Of a stretch of DNA of 64,000 bases, positions 20,360 through 29,298 are shown in pieces. The position numbers and the translations under genes are program-made. The stretch comes from DYRB01 sp963709645 (GTDB lineage: Bacteria; Pseudomonadota; Gammaproteobacteria; Chromatiales; Chromatiaceae). Position 1 is the stretch's first letter. Each line of letters starts with the position of its first letter. A model generated the notes under the pieces. The model was given only the letters and a program-made list of their open reading frames with translations. It searched no databases and had not been told where the DNA came from. The stretch lies in the NCBI GenBank assembly GCA_963709645.1, contig CAVPXP010000015.1, positions 62,001-126,000 of the forward strand. The letters are read 5' to 3'.

Positions 20360-21316
20360 CTATTCCTTGAAGCGGCCGTAGCTCATCAGGCGCTGGTAAC
20401 GCTCCGCCACCAACTCATCCAAGTCTCGCTCCTTGAGGGCCTCCAGGTGAGCATACAGGGCCCTTCTGAGCGTCTCCGCCATGGCGCCCGGGTCACGGTG
20501 CGCGCCGCCCAGAGGCTCTGGCAGGATCTCGTCGATCAGGCCCTGCTCCTTGAGCTTGTCGGAGGTGATGGCCATGGCCTCGGCCGCAAGTTGGGCCTTG
20601 TCGGCGCTCTTCCACAGGATGGATGCACAGCCCTCAGGGGAGATGACCGAGTAAGTACTGTACTGAAGCATCAGCACCCGATCGCCCACACCGATGGCCA
20701 GGGCCCCGCCGGAGCCGCCCTCCCCCACCACGGTGCAGACGATGGGGGTGCGCAGGCGCGACATGACCAGCAGGTTGCGGGCGATGGCCTCGCTCTGCCC
20801 GCGCTCCTCAGCGCCGATGCCGGGATAGGCTCCCGGGGTATCGATGAAGGTCAGGATCGGGAGGCGGAAAGCGCTCGGCCATTTCCATCAGACGCAGGGC
20901 CTTGCGGTAGCCCTCGGGCCGCGGCATACCGAAGTTGCGCTGATCTTCTCCTTGGTATCGCGGCCCTTCTGGTGGCCGATGAGCATGACGGATCGCCCGT
21001 CGAGGCGCGCTACGCCGCCGACAATGGCGCGATCGTCCGCAAAGGCGCGGTCGCCGTGCAGCTCATGGAAGTCGTCGAAGATGCGGCGGATGTAGTCGAG
21101 CAGGTAGGGGCGCTGGGGGTGGCGCGAGATCTGGGAGATCTGCCACGAGGTCAGGGTGGCGAAGATCGACTCCGTCAGCGTCCGGCTCTTCTTCTCCAGG
21201 CGGTCGATCTCCTCCTGGATGTTGATCTCGTTGTCGTGGCCGACGCGCCGCAGCTCCTCGATCTTGGCCTCGAGGTCCGCGACGGGTTGTTCGAATTCTA
21301 GAAAGTTCAGGTCCAT
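20360..21316 (-). CDS. accA: Acetyl-CoA carboxylase carboxyltransferase subunit alpha, with two frame breaks
   Basis: AccA with AccD transfers carboxyl from biotin to acetyl-CoA in the first step of fatty-acid synthesis. The start ATG 21314-21316 gives MDLNFLEFEQPVADLEAKIEEL, the standard N-terminus. The frame is correct through GHQKGRDTKEKI, breaks near 20941 where one base is missing, continues as NFGMPRPEGYRKALRLMEMAERF, breaks again near 20868-20870 where one extra base is present, then reads on through VVGEGGSGGALAIGVGD and YSVISPEGCASILWK to the normal end. The two shifts cancel and total length is normal, which points to sequencing errors. It is upstream of tilS. Confidence 0.92.
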
Positions 21317-21473
21317 GGGGGCGCGAGTGTAACCAAATCCTTTGCCGCGGGACAGATCGGCGTTGGCCGCTATTCCGTTGGGGAGGCCCAGGGGCAAGGG
21401 CCTAAGGTGTCACCCGCCGTCCGCCGTCCACCAGAGCTTCTGTTCCCCGGAGATTGAGCCGCCGAGGTCTGAC

Positions 21474-21851
21474 CTAGCCTGAAGGGGAAGACTCCGGCCG
21501 GAACAGGAACTGGTAGAAGCGCGTGTCGAACAGGACCTCCATGCGTCGAATGCGCCCTTGCTCCACCCGTGACCAGATCACCACCTTGACACGGTCCTTG
21601 TCCGAGATCTGGATGCGCATAGTCAGGAAAATGCACACGTCCACGCCGTCGATGAAGGTCTTGACCCGTTCGATGCCCTGCAGGATGCCCATGTTCAGGG
21701 CGCTGTAGTCCATGAAGGCGTCCGCCGAATCGAAACGGGCGACCGGACTCTCGTAACTGAATCCAGTGTCTGCCAGGTAGCGCCGCGCACCCTCGTAGTC
21801 GTGGGCCGCAACGGCGTCCAGGTAAGCGTCGACGATCTCTCTTGGTTGCAC
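21474..21851 (-). CDS. NTF2-like/SnoaL-fold protein
   Basis: A 125-residue protein beginning QPREIVDAYLDAVAAHDYEGARRYLAD, the typical first helices of the NTF2-like (SnoaL) fold, followed by curved beta strands (CIFLTMRIQI, RVKVVIWSRVEQGRIRRMEVLFDT). Such domains are small binding or catalytic scaffolds; no active-site set is recognisable. It lies 128 bases after the alpha-E gene on the same strand and may be part of that unit, though this is not established. Confidence 0.7.
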   Translation of the reverse strand: MQPREIVDAYLDAVAAHDYEGARRYLADTGFSYESPVARFDSADAFMDYSALNMGILQGIERVKTFIDGVDVCIFLTMRIQISDKDRVKVVIWSRVEQGRIRRMEVLFDTRFYQFLFRPESSPSG

Positions 21852-21979
21852 GCTTGCGGCCTTTTCACTGATTATCGAAAGGGTTGGAGACCGGCCGGGT
21901 GCCCCTCAGGTGAGCCGTCCGCGCCTCGACCGGACCAAGCATAGATGATTTCGCGAGGCGTCCGCCGTAGGGACCAGGA

Positions 21980-22921
21980 TCAGGCCGCCTCACCCAACGG
22001 CGGAAACCAGGTGTGTGCAACCTCGGTGTGAAGATCCCCGATATCCTGCTGCAGGTCGTCGACGTACTGGTGCAATTCTGCCTGAGTGAGGCGCTGCACC
22101 TCGGTCCCGGCCAGCTTCCGCGACAGCCGCCCGGCGACGCGCAGGGCGGCCTCGTTGCGCGGCAGCCCTTCCAGGCTGGCACGCATGCGCTCACAGCAGT
22201 GCGCGACCGCCCGCGGGAAGGCCGGGTCCTTGAACAGGAAGTGCAGCACTGGGCCACGCTGCACCCGCACCTGCTCGCTGCGCCGGTACATCTGATAGCC
22301 CGTCATGGACTTGAGCACGCTGACCCATTGGATGGTGAGATAGGGACGCAGCTCCGTGGTCCCCGCCGGCAGCAGGCCCGCAGAGCGCACATCCACGATC
22401 CGAGTGGTCATGTCCGCCCGCTCCAGATGCCGACCGAGCCGGAGGAAGTCATAGCCCTGATCATGCAACATGGTCCCCGAGAGCAGCCCAGAGATCGTCT
22501 GGCAGCCGAGGATCACGTGGCTGAGATAGGCGTGCCGCCCGCCCTTGGTCAGGCCGCTGCCCAGTCCGTCACGGGCATAGAGATAGAGCTCGTTGATCTG
22601 CTCCCACCCTTCCCGCGGGACGATATCCCGGATGGTGCGGCAATTCTCCCGGGCGGCGGCCAGAGCGGACAGGACGGCACCGGCATTGCGTTCATCTCCA
22701 AGCAGAAAGCGCACCACGTGGCGCTCGTCGTAGTCCTTGTAGTGCTCCTCGAACAGGGCATTGTCCCCGCTGATGTCCACCAGGGGGCGCCACCCCGGGG
22801 CTATGCCCTTGGGCAGGTCGAGCAGCAGGTTTGCATTCACCGCCACGACCCGCGCGGCATTTTCCGCCCGCTCCACTTGGCGGCCCAGCCAGTACATCGT
22901 TTCCGCTACACGCGAGAGCAT
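21980..22921 (-). CDS. Alpha-E domain protein (DUF403), Anbu-cluster partner
   Basis: A 313-residue all-helical protein. It begins MLSRVAETMYWLGRQVERAENAARVVAVNANLLLD, the hallmark of the alpha-E family, and continues with YLYARDGLGSGLTKGGRHAY-like helices and an Arg-rich MTTRIVDVRS segment. In many proteobacteria this gene is next to a circularly permuted ATP-grasp protein and the proteasome-like protein Anbu, as here. The cluster has been proposed to make and tag or process a peptide, but the reaction is not established. It starts 63 bases after the ATP-grasp stop. Confidence 0.92.
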   Translation of the reverse strand: MLSRVAETMYWLGRQVERAENAARVVAVNANLLLDLPKGIAPGWRPLVDISGDNALFEEHYKDYDERHVVRFLLGDERNAGAVLSALAAARENCRTIRDIVPREGWEQINELYLYARDGLGSGLTKGGRHAYLSHVILGCQTISGLLSGTMLHDQGYDFLRLGRHLERADMTTRIVDVRSAGLLPAGTTELRPYLTIQWVSVLKSMTGYQMYRRSEQVRVQRGPVLHFLFKDPAFPRAVAHCCERMRASLEGLPRNEAALRVAGRLSRKLAGTEVQRLTQAELHQYVDDLQQDIGDLHTEVAHTWFPPLGEAA

Positions 22922-22984
22922 GGATACCTACCTCCCAAAGCCAGATGCTTGCTACCGTCGTGGTCAGCCGACAAGATTCCGGGG

Positions 22985-24445
22985 TCAACCACCCTCCCCT
23001 TCGTCGGGCACGATCCAGGTGTCCTTGCTACCGCCGCCCTGAGACGAATTGACCACCAACGAGCCCTTGCGCAGGGCCACGCGGGTCAGTCCACCGGTCG
23101 TGACGCGCTGGCGGTCGGCAGAAAGGATAAAAGGACGCAGGTCCACGTGGCGCGGCTCGACCTTGCGCCCCACCAGGGTCGGCACTGTGGACAGACGCAG
23201 GGTCGGCTGAGCGATGTAGTTGCGAGGGTCTGCCTTGATCAGGGCCGCGAAGGTCTCGCGTTCGGCCTTGGTCGAGGCCGGTCCCACCAACATGCCATAA
23301 CCGCCGGACTCGTTGGCCGGCTTCACGACCAGGTCCGCCAGGTTGTCCAGCACATAGGCCAGGGCCTCAGCCTCCATGCAGCGGTAGGTCGGAACGTTGG
23401 GAATGATCGGGTCCTGGCCCAGGTAGTAGCGGATGATGTCAGGGATGAAGGCATACACCACCTTGTCGTCCGCCACTCCCGCCCCCGGGGCGTTGGCCAG
23501 GGCCACATTGCCTGACTTCCAAGCCCGCAGCAGGCCGGGGACTCCCAGCGTCGACTCCGGGAGGAACGCCTCTGGGTCCAGGTAGAGGTCGTCGATGCGG
23601 CGGTAGATCACGTCCACCCGCGAGGGACCATCGACGGTGCGCATGTAGACGCACTCGTCGTCCCCCACGAAGAGGTCGCGGCCTTCCACCAGCTCGCAGC
23701 CCATCTGCTGGGCGAGGTAGGCGTGCTCAAAATAGGCGGAGTTGTAGATGCCCGGGGTCAGGACCACGACCTCCGGGTAATCGCCCGGGCGCGGCGAGAG
23801 CGCGGCCAGGGTGTCGAAGAGCTCGGAGGGGTAGTCGTCGACGGGGAGCGGCCGGTAGTCTTGAAAAAGCTCGGGGAAGACCCGCTTGGTGACCAGACGG
23901 TTTTCCAGCATGTAGGAGACGCCAGAGGGGACCCGCAGGTTGTCCTCCAGGACGTACAGGGTCCCATCGGCATCGCGCACCAGATCAGAGCCGCAAATGT
24001 GGGCCCAGACACCCAACGGCGGGTTTACGCCGACGCACTGCGGGCGAAAGTTGACCGATTTATCAAGGACATCGGCCGGGAAGACTCCATCCTTGACCAC
24101 CTTCTGGTCATGGTAGAGGTCGTCGATGAACAGGTTGAGCGCCTGTACCCGCTGCTTCAGACCGGCCTCCACCTGCCGCCACTCCGACTCCGGGATGATG
24201 CGGGGGATGATATCGAAGGGCCAGGCGCGATCGATGGCCCCGCCCTCCTCCGAGTAGACGGTGAAGGTGATCCCCATCTCCTTGATCGACACGCCCGCGG
24301 CCTCCTGGCGAGCGACCAGCTCATCGCCTCCCATGCGGGCCAGATCAGCGGCCAGCCCAGCCGCGAAGGGGCGTGCAGATCCCGAGTCCCCAACCAGCTC
24401 ATCGTGCAGGCCGTCACAGGGGTACAGGTTCCAATCGATGGGCAT
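22985..24445 (-). CDS. Circularly permuted ATP-grasp protein (DUF404/DUF407), Anbu cluster
   Basis: The 486-residue product contains the circularly permuted ATP-grasp type 2 domain. Recognisable segments are GITFTVYSEEGGAIDRAWPFDIIPRI near residue 70, LRVPSGVSYMLENR, LVEGRDLFVGDD, VVKPANESGGYGM (nucleotide-binding lysine and glycine loop) and IAQPTLRLSTVPT. These enzymes are expected to form amide bonds with ATP. The start ATG 24443-24445 (MPIDWNLYPCDGLHDELV) was chosen because earlier residues are not conserved. It is divergent from anbu across 222 bases and upstream of the alpha-E gene. Confidence 0.93.
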   Translation of the reverse strand: MPIDWNLYPCDGLHDELVGDSGSARPFAAGLAADLARMGGDELVARQEAAGVSIKEMGITFTVYSEEGGAIDRAWPFDIIPRIIPESEWRQVEAGLKQRVQALNLFIDDLYHDQKVVKDGVFPADVLDKSVNFRPQCVGVNPPLGVWAHICGSDLVRDADGTLYVLEDNLRVPSGVSYMLENRLVTKRVFPELFQDYRPLPVDDYPSELFDTLAALSPRPGDYPEVVVLTPGIYNSAYFEHAYLAQQMGCELVEGRDLFVGDDECVYMRTVDGPSRVDVIYRRIDDLYLDPEAFLPESTLGVPGLLRAWKSGNVALANAPGAGVADDKVVYAFIPDIIRYYLGQDPIIPNVPTYRCMEAEALAYVLDNLADLVVKPANESGGYGMLVGPASTKAERETFAALIKADPRNYIAQPTLRLSTVPTLVGRKVEPRHVDLRPFILSADRQRVTTGGLTRVALRKGSLVVNSSQGGGSKDTWIVPDEGEGG

Positions 24446-24667
24446 GGCGTATCCTCCAGGTCTTGATGGGGCGGCGGCGGTCATCGCAGCGCAAGACAGG
24501 CCCCATGGTAGCCGTAGCCGCCGGGCTTTGCACCAGGCGCCCCGGCCTGACTGCAAGCGTTTAGGTCAGGCCCGCTCATCGATCCCAGACCGACCCGCGC
24601 GCCCCGTGACCCGCCCTGACCGGTATACAATCGCTTGTTGGATCACAGTCGCCGGAGGGCGAACCCC

Positions 24668-25441
24668 ATGACCTATTGCGTCGGACTGGTCCTCAACGAG
24701 GGCCTGGTGCTGGCTGCCGACTCGCGCACCAATGCGGGCGTGGACTATGTCACCACCTTCAGCAAACTGCATGTCTTTACCCCCGCCCCGGACCGGATCT
24801 TCGTCCTGCTCTCCGCGGGCAACCTTGGCACCACCCAGGAGGTCCTCAACCGCATCCGCCGCGACCTCGACCAGCCCTCCGATCAAGGCAACCTGCTCAA
24901 GCCAAAGTATCTCTTCGAGGCCGCTGAGTACGTCGGGCGCATCAGCCTGGCGGTACAGCGGGAGCACGGACCGGCCCTGCACCAAGCGGGCATGAGCGCC
25001 GAGACCACCTTCATCCTCGGCGGTCAGATCGCCGGCCAGCCCCACGGGCTCATGCTGATCTACCCCCAGGGCAACTACTTCGCCGCCGGGCCGGAAACGC
25101 CCTACCTGCAGATCGGAGAAAACAAGTACGGCAAGCCCGCGGTCGACCGCATCGCCAGGCCGGAGCTCTCCCTGACCGACGGAGCCCGGCTATGCCTGGT
25201 CTCTCTGGACGCTACCTCCCGCTCCAATGCCACGGTCGGCCCGCCCTTCGAGGTGGCGATCTATCCTAAGGACACCCTAGCCCTGAGCTACCACCTCAAG
25301 CTGGATGCCGACTCGGAGGAGCTGAAGGCGATGTCGCGGGCGTGGAACCAGGGGATCTGTCAGGCATTCGAAGGACTCCCCCGCTTTGACTGGGAGGTCC
25401 CGGCCGAGACCGCGCCTCAGGACCCTGGCCAGAGCTGCTAA
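24668..25441 (+). CDS. Anbu, proteasome-type peptidase (ancestral beta subunit)
   Basis: The 257-residue protein starts MTYCVGLVLNEGLVLAADSRTNAGVDYVTTFSKLHVF, the Anbu signature. After Met removal Thr2 becomes the Ntn-hydrolase nucleophile; Asp and Lys of ADSRTNAG and SKLHVF match the proteasome-type catalytic set. The rest is a proteasome beta-subunit fold (FILGGQIAGQPHGLMLIYPQGN). Anbu forms open helical rings rather than closed barrels, and its peptidase activity is uncertain. The start ATG 24668 is in a weak context. A TATACAAT box at 24623-24630 is a possible -10 element. Its 3' end overlaps the convergent zinc protease gene by four bases. Confidence 0.93.
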   Translation: MTYCVGLVLNEGLVLAADSRTNAGVDYVTTFSKLHVFTPAPDRIFVLLSAGNLGTTQEVLNRIRRDLDQPSDQGNLLKPKYLFEAAEYVGRISLAVQREHGPALHQAGMSAETTFILGGQIAGQPHGLMLIYPQGNYFAAGPETPYLQIGENKYGKPAVDRIARPELSLTDGARLCLVSLDATSRSNATVGPPFEVAIYPKDTLALSYHLKLDADSEELKAMSRAWNQGICQAFEGLPRFDWEVPAETAPQDPGQSC

Positions 25442-25965
25442 CCAGCGGCATCCGACCCGAGATCCTGGTAGGCGGCGGCAGGGCTTCGCCGACGCCCGGT
25501 GACGAAAGACCGTCGCGGATCCACGATCCCGTTCCCCGCGATCGCAGTGCGCCCCAGGAGCATGCGGAAGAGCATGTTCTCGCGGTTAGTCAAGGTAACT
25601 TCGGCTACCCAGGTACGTCCGCCGATCTCGATCGGCGTTCGGATCACGTAGCGCTGTTCCCGATGTCCGCCGGAGTCGCTCACCACGCGCCGGTCAAGGA
25701 TCTGCGCATGGCAGTGGACCTCGATGTCAGAGCGGCCCCGCAAGGGATGGACGCCAAAGCGCACAAAGTCCTCGCCACCACAGGCGTACGCATCGACGTA
25801 GAAGGCATGGAGGGTCGAGGTGCGCGCCCCCGTATCCACCTTGGCCTTGATCAGCGGCAGTCCCAGGTCGGGCAGAGTCACCCACTCCCGCCAACCGAGG
25901 ATCGGCTCGCAAGCCCCCGGTCCATCCTCCACCGGCGCCCTGCGCCGGTCATGCGATCGACTCAT
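25438..25965 (-). CDS. Retropepsin-like/ATP-dependent zinc protease family protein (DUF785, RimK-associated type)
   Basis: A 175-residue protein with the core motif LIKAKVDTGARTSTLHA (Asp-Thr-Gly as in aspartic retropepsin-like folds), then CHAQILDRRVVSDSGGHREQRYVI and NRENMLFRMLLGRTAI. The family is annotated as putative ATP-dependent zinc protease and is often found near RimK or other ATP-grasp ligases, so it may process their products. The start ATG 25963-25965 is preceded by GGAGGAGAGAC on the minus strand; longer upstream reading is unconserved. It converges on anbu with a 4-base overlap and probably belongs functionally to the same neighbourhood. Confidence 0.85.
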   Translation of the reverse strand: MSRSHDRRRAPVEDGPGACEPILGWREWVTLPDLGLPLIKAKVDTGARTSTLHAFYVDAYACGGEDFVRFGVHPLRGRSDIEVHCHAQILDRRVVSDSGGHREQRYVIRTPIEIGGRTWVAEVTLTNRENMLFRMLLGRTAIAGNGIVDPRRSFVTGRRRSPAAAYQDLGSDAAG

Positions 25966-26172
25966 GTCTCTCCTCCATCGCCACCCCGACCCGCCCTGCC
26001 GGTCCCACCTCAGGCCCCCGGCCTCCATGGGTGCGACGATAACAAGAATTTGCTGGCGCGTGGTCGCGTCCACAGGTATATACGCGCCGTCGCCTAGCCC
26101 GCCAAGCGGGCCTCCCGTCGCGCTCCACCCACCCCCATCACCACCCCAAACCCGACCCTGAGGATACCTGTT

Positions 26173-26463
26173 ATGACGATCTCCCTTTGCACCCGCCTGG
26201 CTGCGCTCACCTGGTGCCTGCTCATGGCTTCGGTCTCGCATGCGGCCGACACCCAAGCGGTCGAGGACGCATGCCGCCAAGAGGCAGTCGAAGATCGTGT
26301 CACGGCCAAGGACATGGACGACTACATGGATGACTGCATGAGTGAGTCCATGCAGGACCTTAACGACGAAGCCGACGCTCCTACCGAGGGTGCCGCGCGG
26401 CCCCGCCATCGCGGCGATGAGATAGCGCCGGAAGGCGACCAGGAGCCGGCACCGGCGGACTAG
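26173..26463 (+). CDS. Small secreted acidic protein of unknown function
   Basis: A 96-residue product with an N-terminal signal peptide (TISLCTRLAALTWCLLMASVSHA, cleavage expected after SHA-A). The mature part is acidic, with paired cysteines (EDACRQEAVEDR and DDYMDDCMSES) that may form one disulfide, and a Pro/Glu-rich tail. GAGGA at 26160-26164 is spaced eight bases before ATG 26173. No family is recognised. Confidence 0.7.
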   Translation: MTISLCTRLAALTWCLLMASVSHAADTQAVEDACRQEAVEDRVTAKDMDDYMDDCMSESMQDLNDEADAPTEGAARPRHRGDEIAPEGDQEPAPAD

Positions 26464-26707
26464 CGTCGATCCAGAGGCGCAAGCGCGCGGCGGCCGATGT
26501 TTGGGATTCCCCTGAGCGGCTGTGGGAGGTCCGGCGGCCCAGCGCCGCCGCGGCCCCCTTCCGACCACCGGATTTCCAGCCCTTTCTGCCCTCCCTGCGG
26601 CTCCGCCGGAGCTCCTCGCGAAGGCATCGCCACAGGGTTTCCTCCGTCATCTTCTCGTGACATCCTGTCCCCTCGCCCCAGCCACGGACAGACTAAGGAC
26701 TACGCCG

Positions 26708-27328
26708 GTGCCCCCTCTCAGCCCCCTCGACGCCACTAGGGCCAGCGCCATCGGCCAGGTCTTCGACCTCTATGACCCACCCCTGTGGCTGGTGACGGCC
26801 GGGGACGCCGGACGCCGCGGTGGCCTTATCGCCACGTTCGCGGTGCGCGCATCTATCGTCGCGACCCTGCCCCGCGTGGTCCTCGGCGTGGCCAAACAAC
26901 ATCACACCTGGGGCCTCATCCAGGGGGCTGGGGGCTTCGCGCTGCATCTGCTCCATCCCCATCAACTCGACCTGGTATGGCGCTTCGGGCTGGCCACCGG
27001 ACACCAGGTGGACAAGTTTGCCGGTTTGACCGCCGCCGACACCCCTGGCGGTCAGCCGCTGATCGCCGATGCCCTGGCTTGGCTGGACTGCCGCTGCGAG
27101 TCACGCATGGACAGCGGCGATCGCACCATCTACGTGGCCGAAGTCACCGATGGAGGCACGCACCAAGACGCGGGCGAGGCCGTAGCGCCCCTCACGGTCC
27201 GCCGCCTCTACGCCGCAGCGCCGCCCGAGCAGCGTGCTCGGCTCGATGCGCTGTACGCCCGGGACGGCGCAGTTGACGCCTCGGCCATCCTTGCCTGGCG
27301 AACCCTGCACCGACTCGATCGAGGCTGA
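26708..27328 (+). CDS. Flavin reductase-like protein (FMN-binding split barrel)
   Basis: A 206-residue protein of the flavin reductase/DIM6-NTAB fold. Segments LYDPPLWLVTAGDAGRRGGLIATFAVRASI, PRVVLGVAKQHHTW, FALHLLHPHQLDLVWRFG and DALAWLDCRCESRMDSGDRTI follow the strand order of the FMN-binding split barrel. The start is GTG at 26708, with AAGGA at 26695-26699; no ATG fits. It lies 17 bases before the tautomerase gene and 485 bases before pyk, so an operon is likely. The electron donor and acceptor are unknown. Confidence 0.82.
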   Translation: MPPLSPLDATRASAIGQVFDLYDPPLWLVTAGDAGRRGGLIATFAVRASIVATLPRVVLGVAKQHHTWGLIQGAGGFALHLLHPHQLDLVWRFGLATGHQVDKFAGLTAADTPGGQPLIADALAWLDCRCESRMDSGDRTIYVAEVTDGGTHQDAGEAVAPLTVRRLYAAAPPEQRARLDALYARDGAVDASAILAWRTLHRLDRG

Positions 27329-27345
27329 GCCGACGTTCACTATTC

Positions 27346-27807
27346 ATGCCGCTGATCGACCTCATCCTCCCAAGGGACGCACTGCCCCGCGCAGCCCTGG
27401 ATGGCCTGGTCCAGGACCTGTCCCAGGCACTGTTGCACTGCGACATGGCCCGGGACAACCCGCGCGCCGAGGGCATGAACTGGGTCTATATCCACACCCT
27501 GGCCCCGGAGGACATCCTCATTGGGGGCCGCAGTCAGGCCCAGATCGGTTTACCCCACTACCGCATCGAGGTCCGCATCATGGCCGGTGCGATGTCCGAG
27601 GCGCACCGCCAGGAGATCGCCGAGCACATGACCTCTGCCGTCATCCGCGCCGAGGGCGGCCACATGAACCTGCTCAATGCCGCCCGGGTCTGGATCGTTT
27701 TTCACGAAGTCCCCGACGGCCAATGGGCCGCCGGTGGGCGTCTCTACCGACTCGACGACGTGCTGCGCTTCGTCACCGGAAACACCCATCGTCCAGCCCC
27801 AGAGTAA
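27346..27807 (+). CDS. Tautomerase/MIF superfamily protein
   Basis: The 153-residue product begins MPLIDLILPRDALPRAALDGLVQDLSQALL. Pro2 becomes the catalytic N-terminal proline after Met removal, as in 4-oxalocrotonate tautomerase relatives. The length is that of two fused beta-alpha-beta units. HYRIEVRIMAGAMSEAHRQEI and ARVWIVFHEVPDGQWAAGG resemble the second unit. Substrate is unknown. It sits between the flavin reductase-like gene (17 bases) and pyk (6 bases), so all three are likely cotranscribed. Confidence 0.82.
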   Translation: MPLIDLILPRDALPRAALDGLVQDLSQALLHCDMARDNPRAEGMNWVYIHTLAPEDILIGGRSQAQIGLPHYRIEVRIMAGAMSEAHRQEIAEHMTSAVIRAEGGHMNLLNAARVWIVFHEVPDGQWAAGGRLYRLDDVLRFVTGNTHRPAPE

Positions 27808-27813
27808 AGGCTA

Positions 27814-29271
27814 ATGAACTTCCCCGATCACAAGACCCGCATCGTTGCAACCATAGGTCCGGCCTCCGAGCACCCAGCCACCCTGGCGGCCATGATCCGC
27901 GCCGGCCTCAATGTCGCACGGCTCAACTTCTCCCATGGCTCCGAGGCCTACCACGCCGAGCTGATCCGGACCATCCGCGCCGTAGCCGCTGATACCGGCC
28001 ACCGCGTCGCCATCATGGGGGACCTGCCCGGCCCAAAGATGCGCATCGGCGATCTCACCGAAGAACCCATCGAGCTGCTGCGCGACAACACCATCACCCT
28101 AACGACGCGGGATGTCGCCGGCAGCGGCGAACTGGTCAGCGTCAGCTTTCCCGGGCTGCCCGCCGCGGTTCGCCCCGGGGATCGGCTGTTCATCAACGAC
28201 GGATTCATCCTCCTCAAGGTCCAGGAGATTCAGGCCGACGACGTGATCTGCAGCGTGCGGGTGGGCGGTGAGCTACGCTCGCGCAAGGGGCTCAATCTGC
28301 CTGGGATCGATCTCGGTATCAGCGCCTTCACCGACCAGGACCGCGAGTGGCTGGGCTTTGCCGCCACGCACGGCATAGACGCGGTCAGCCAGTCCTTCGT
28401 CGCCTCCGCGTCCGATATCGAGGCCGTACGCGCCGCAGCCCGAGCGCTCGACTACGATCCCTTCATCATCGCCAAAATCGAGCGGCGCGACGCCCTGGAC
28501 CAGCTCGACGCCATTCTGGCCGCCAGCGACGGCATCATGGTCGCCCGGGGGGACCTGGGGGTGGAGATCCCGATCGAAGAGATCGCGGTGACGCAAAAGC
28601 GCATCGTTGCCCAGGCCAACCGCGCTGGGAAGCCGGTGATCACAGCGACACAGATGTTGGAATCCATGGTCAAGGTGCGCCGCCCGACCCGGGCCGAGGC
28701 CACCGACGTGGCGAACGCCATCCTCGACGGAACCGACTGCGTCATGCTCTCCGCCGAGTCGGCCATGGGCGCCTACCCGGTCGAATCCATCGCCATGCTC
28801 GCCGGCATCGCCGCCGCCGTGGAACCATCCCGCCCCAAACGTCCGACCAGCCAGGTCATCGGCGAAACCGATGACAGGGCCCCGCGGGCCGTGGATCTGA
28901 TCGCCGAGAGCATCGACCACACGGTACGGCGCATCCAGCCCTGGGCCGTCATGGTACCCACCCGCAGCGGCGCCACGGCGCGCAACGTTGGGCGCTTCCG
29001 CCTGCCCGTCTGGGTCGTGGCCATGAGCCCCAGCGAGTCGACCTGCCAGGCCCTGCAGTTCTCCTACGGCGTCCACGCCATGAAGGTAGACGAGGACAGG
29101 GCCGACTGGGGGGAGTGCGTGCGCCGCTGGCTCGCAGAACAGGGCATCACCGAGGGCCTGGCCCTCCTCGCCCAGGGACCGTCTGCCCAGAACCCTTGCG
29201 GCAACCACCGCATGGAGATCGTCGAGTTGGACCCGCAGCACCGCGCCTGCAGTCAAGCGCCGGCCGATTGA
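27814..29271 (+). CDS. pyk: Pyruvate kinase
   Basis: Pyruvate kinase converts phosphoenolpyruvate and ADP to pyruvate and ATP. The 485-residue product begins KTRIVATIGPASEHPATLAAMIRAGLNVARLNFSHGS, with the lid domain inserted after about residue 70, the catalytic FIIAKIERRDALDQLD, MVARGDLGVEIPIEEI with the metal-binding Glu/Asp, and KPVITATQMLESM. The C-terminal allosteric domain is of normal size. Spacing to the tautomerase gene is six bases. The window also holds ppdK, which catalyses the opposing PEP/pyruvate conversion with pyrophosphate. Confidence 0.96.
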   Translation: MNFPDHKTRIVATIGPASEHPATLAAMIRAGLNVARLNFSHGSEAYHAELIRTIRAVAADTGHRVAIMGDLPGPKMRIGDLTEEPIELLRDNTITLTTRDVAGSGELVSVSFPGLPAAVRPGDRLFINDGFILLKVQEIQADDVICSVRVGGELRSRKGLNLPGIDLGISAFTDQDREWLGFAATHGIDAVSQSFVASASDIEAVRAAARALDYDPFIIAKIERRDALDQLDAILAASDGIMVARGDLGVEIPIEEIAVTQKRIVAQANRAGKPVITATQMLESMVKVRRPTRAEATDVANAILDGTDCVMLSAESAMGAYPVESIAMLAGIAAAVEPSRPKRPTSQVIGETDDRAPRAVDLIAESIDHTVRRIQPWAVMVPTRSGATARNVGRFRLPVWVVAMSPSESTCQALQFSYGVHAMKVDEDRADWGECVRRWLAEQGITEGLALLAQGPSAQNPCGNHRMEIVELDPQHRACSQAPAD

Positions 29272-29298
29272 GGGCGGCGGGGGACCCGCCACACCCCG

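Noticed and set aside
19661..21301. A 546-residue plus-strand open frame across tilS and accA
   Set aside because: It spans two real minus-strand genes and the gap between them; composition is that of a shadow frame.
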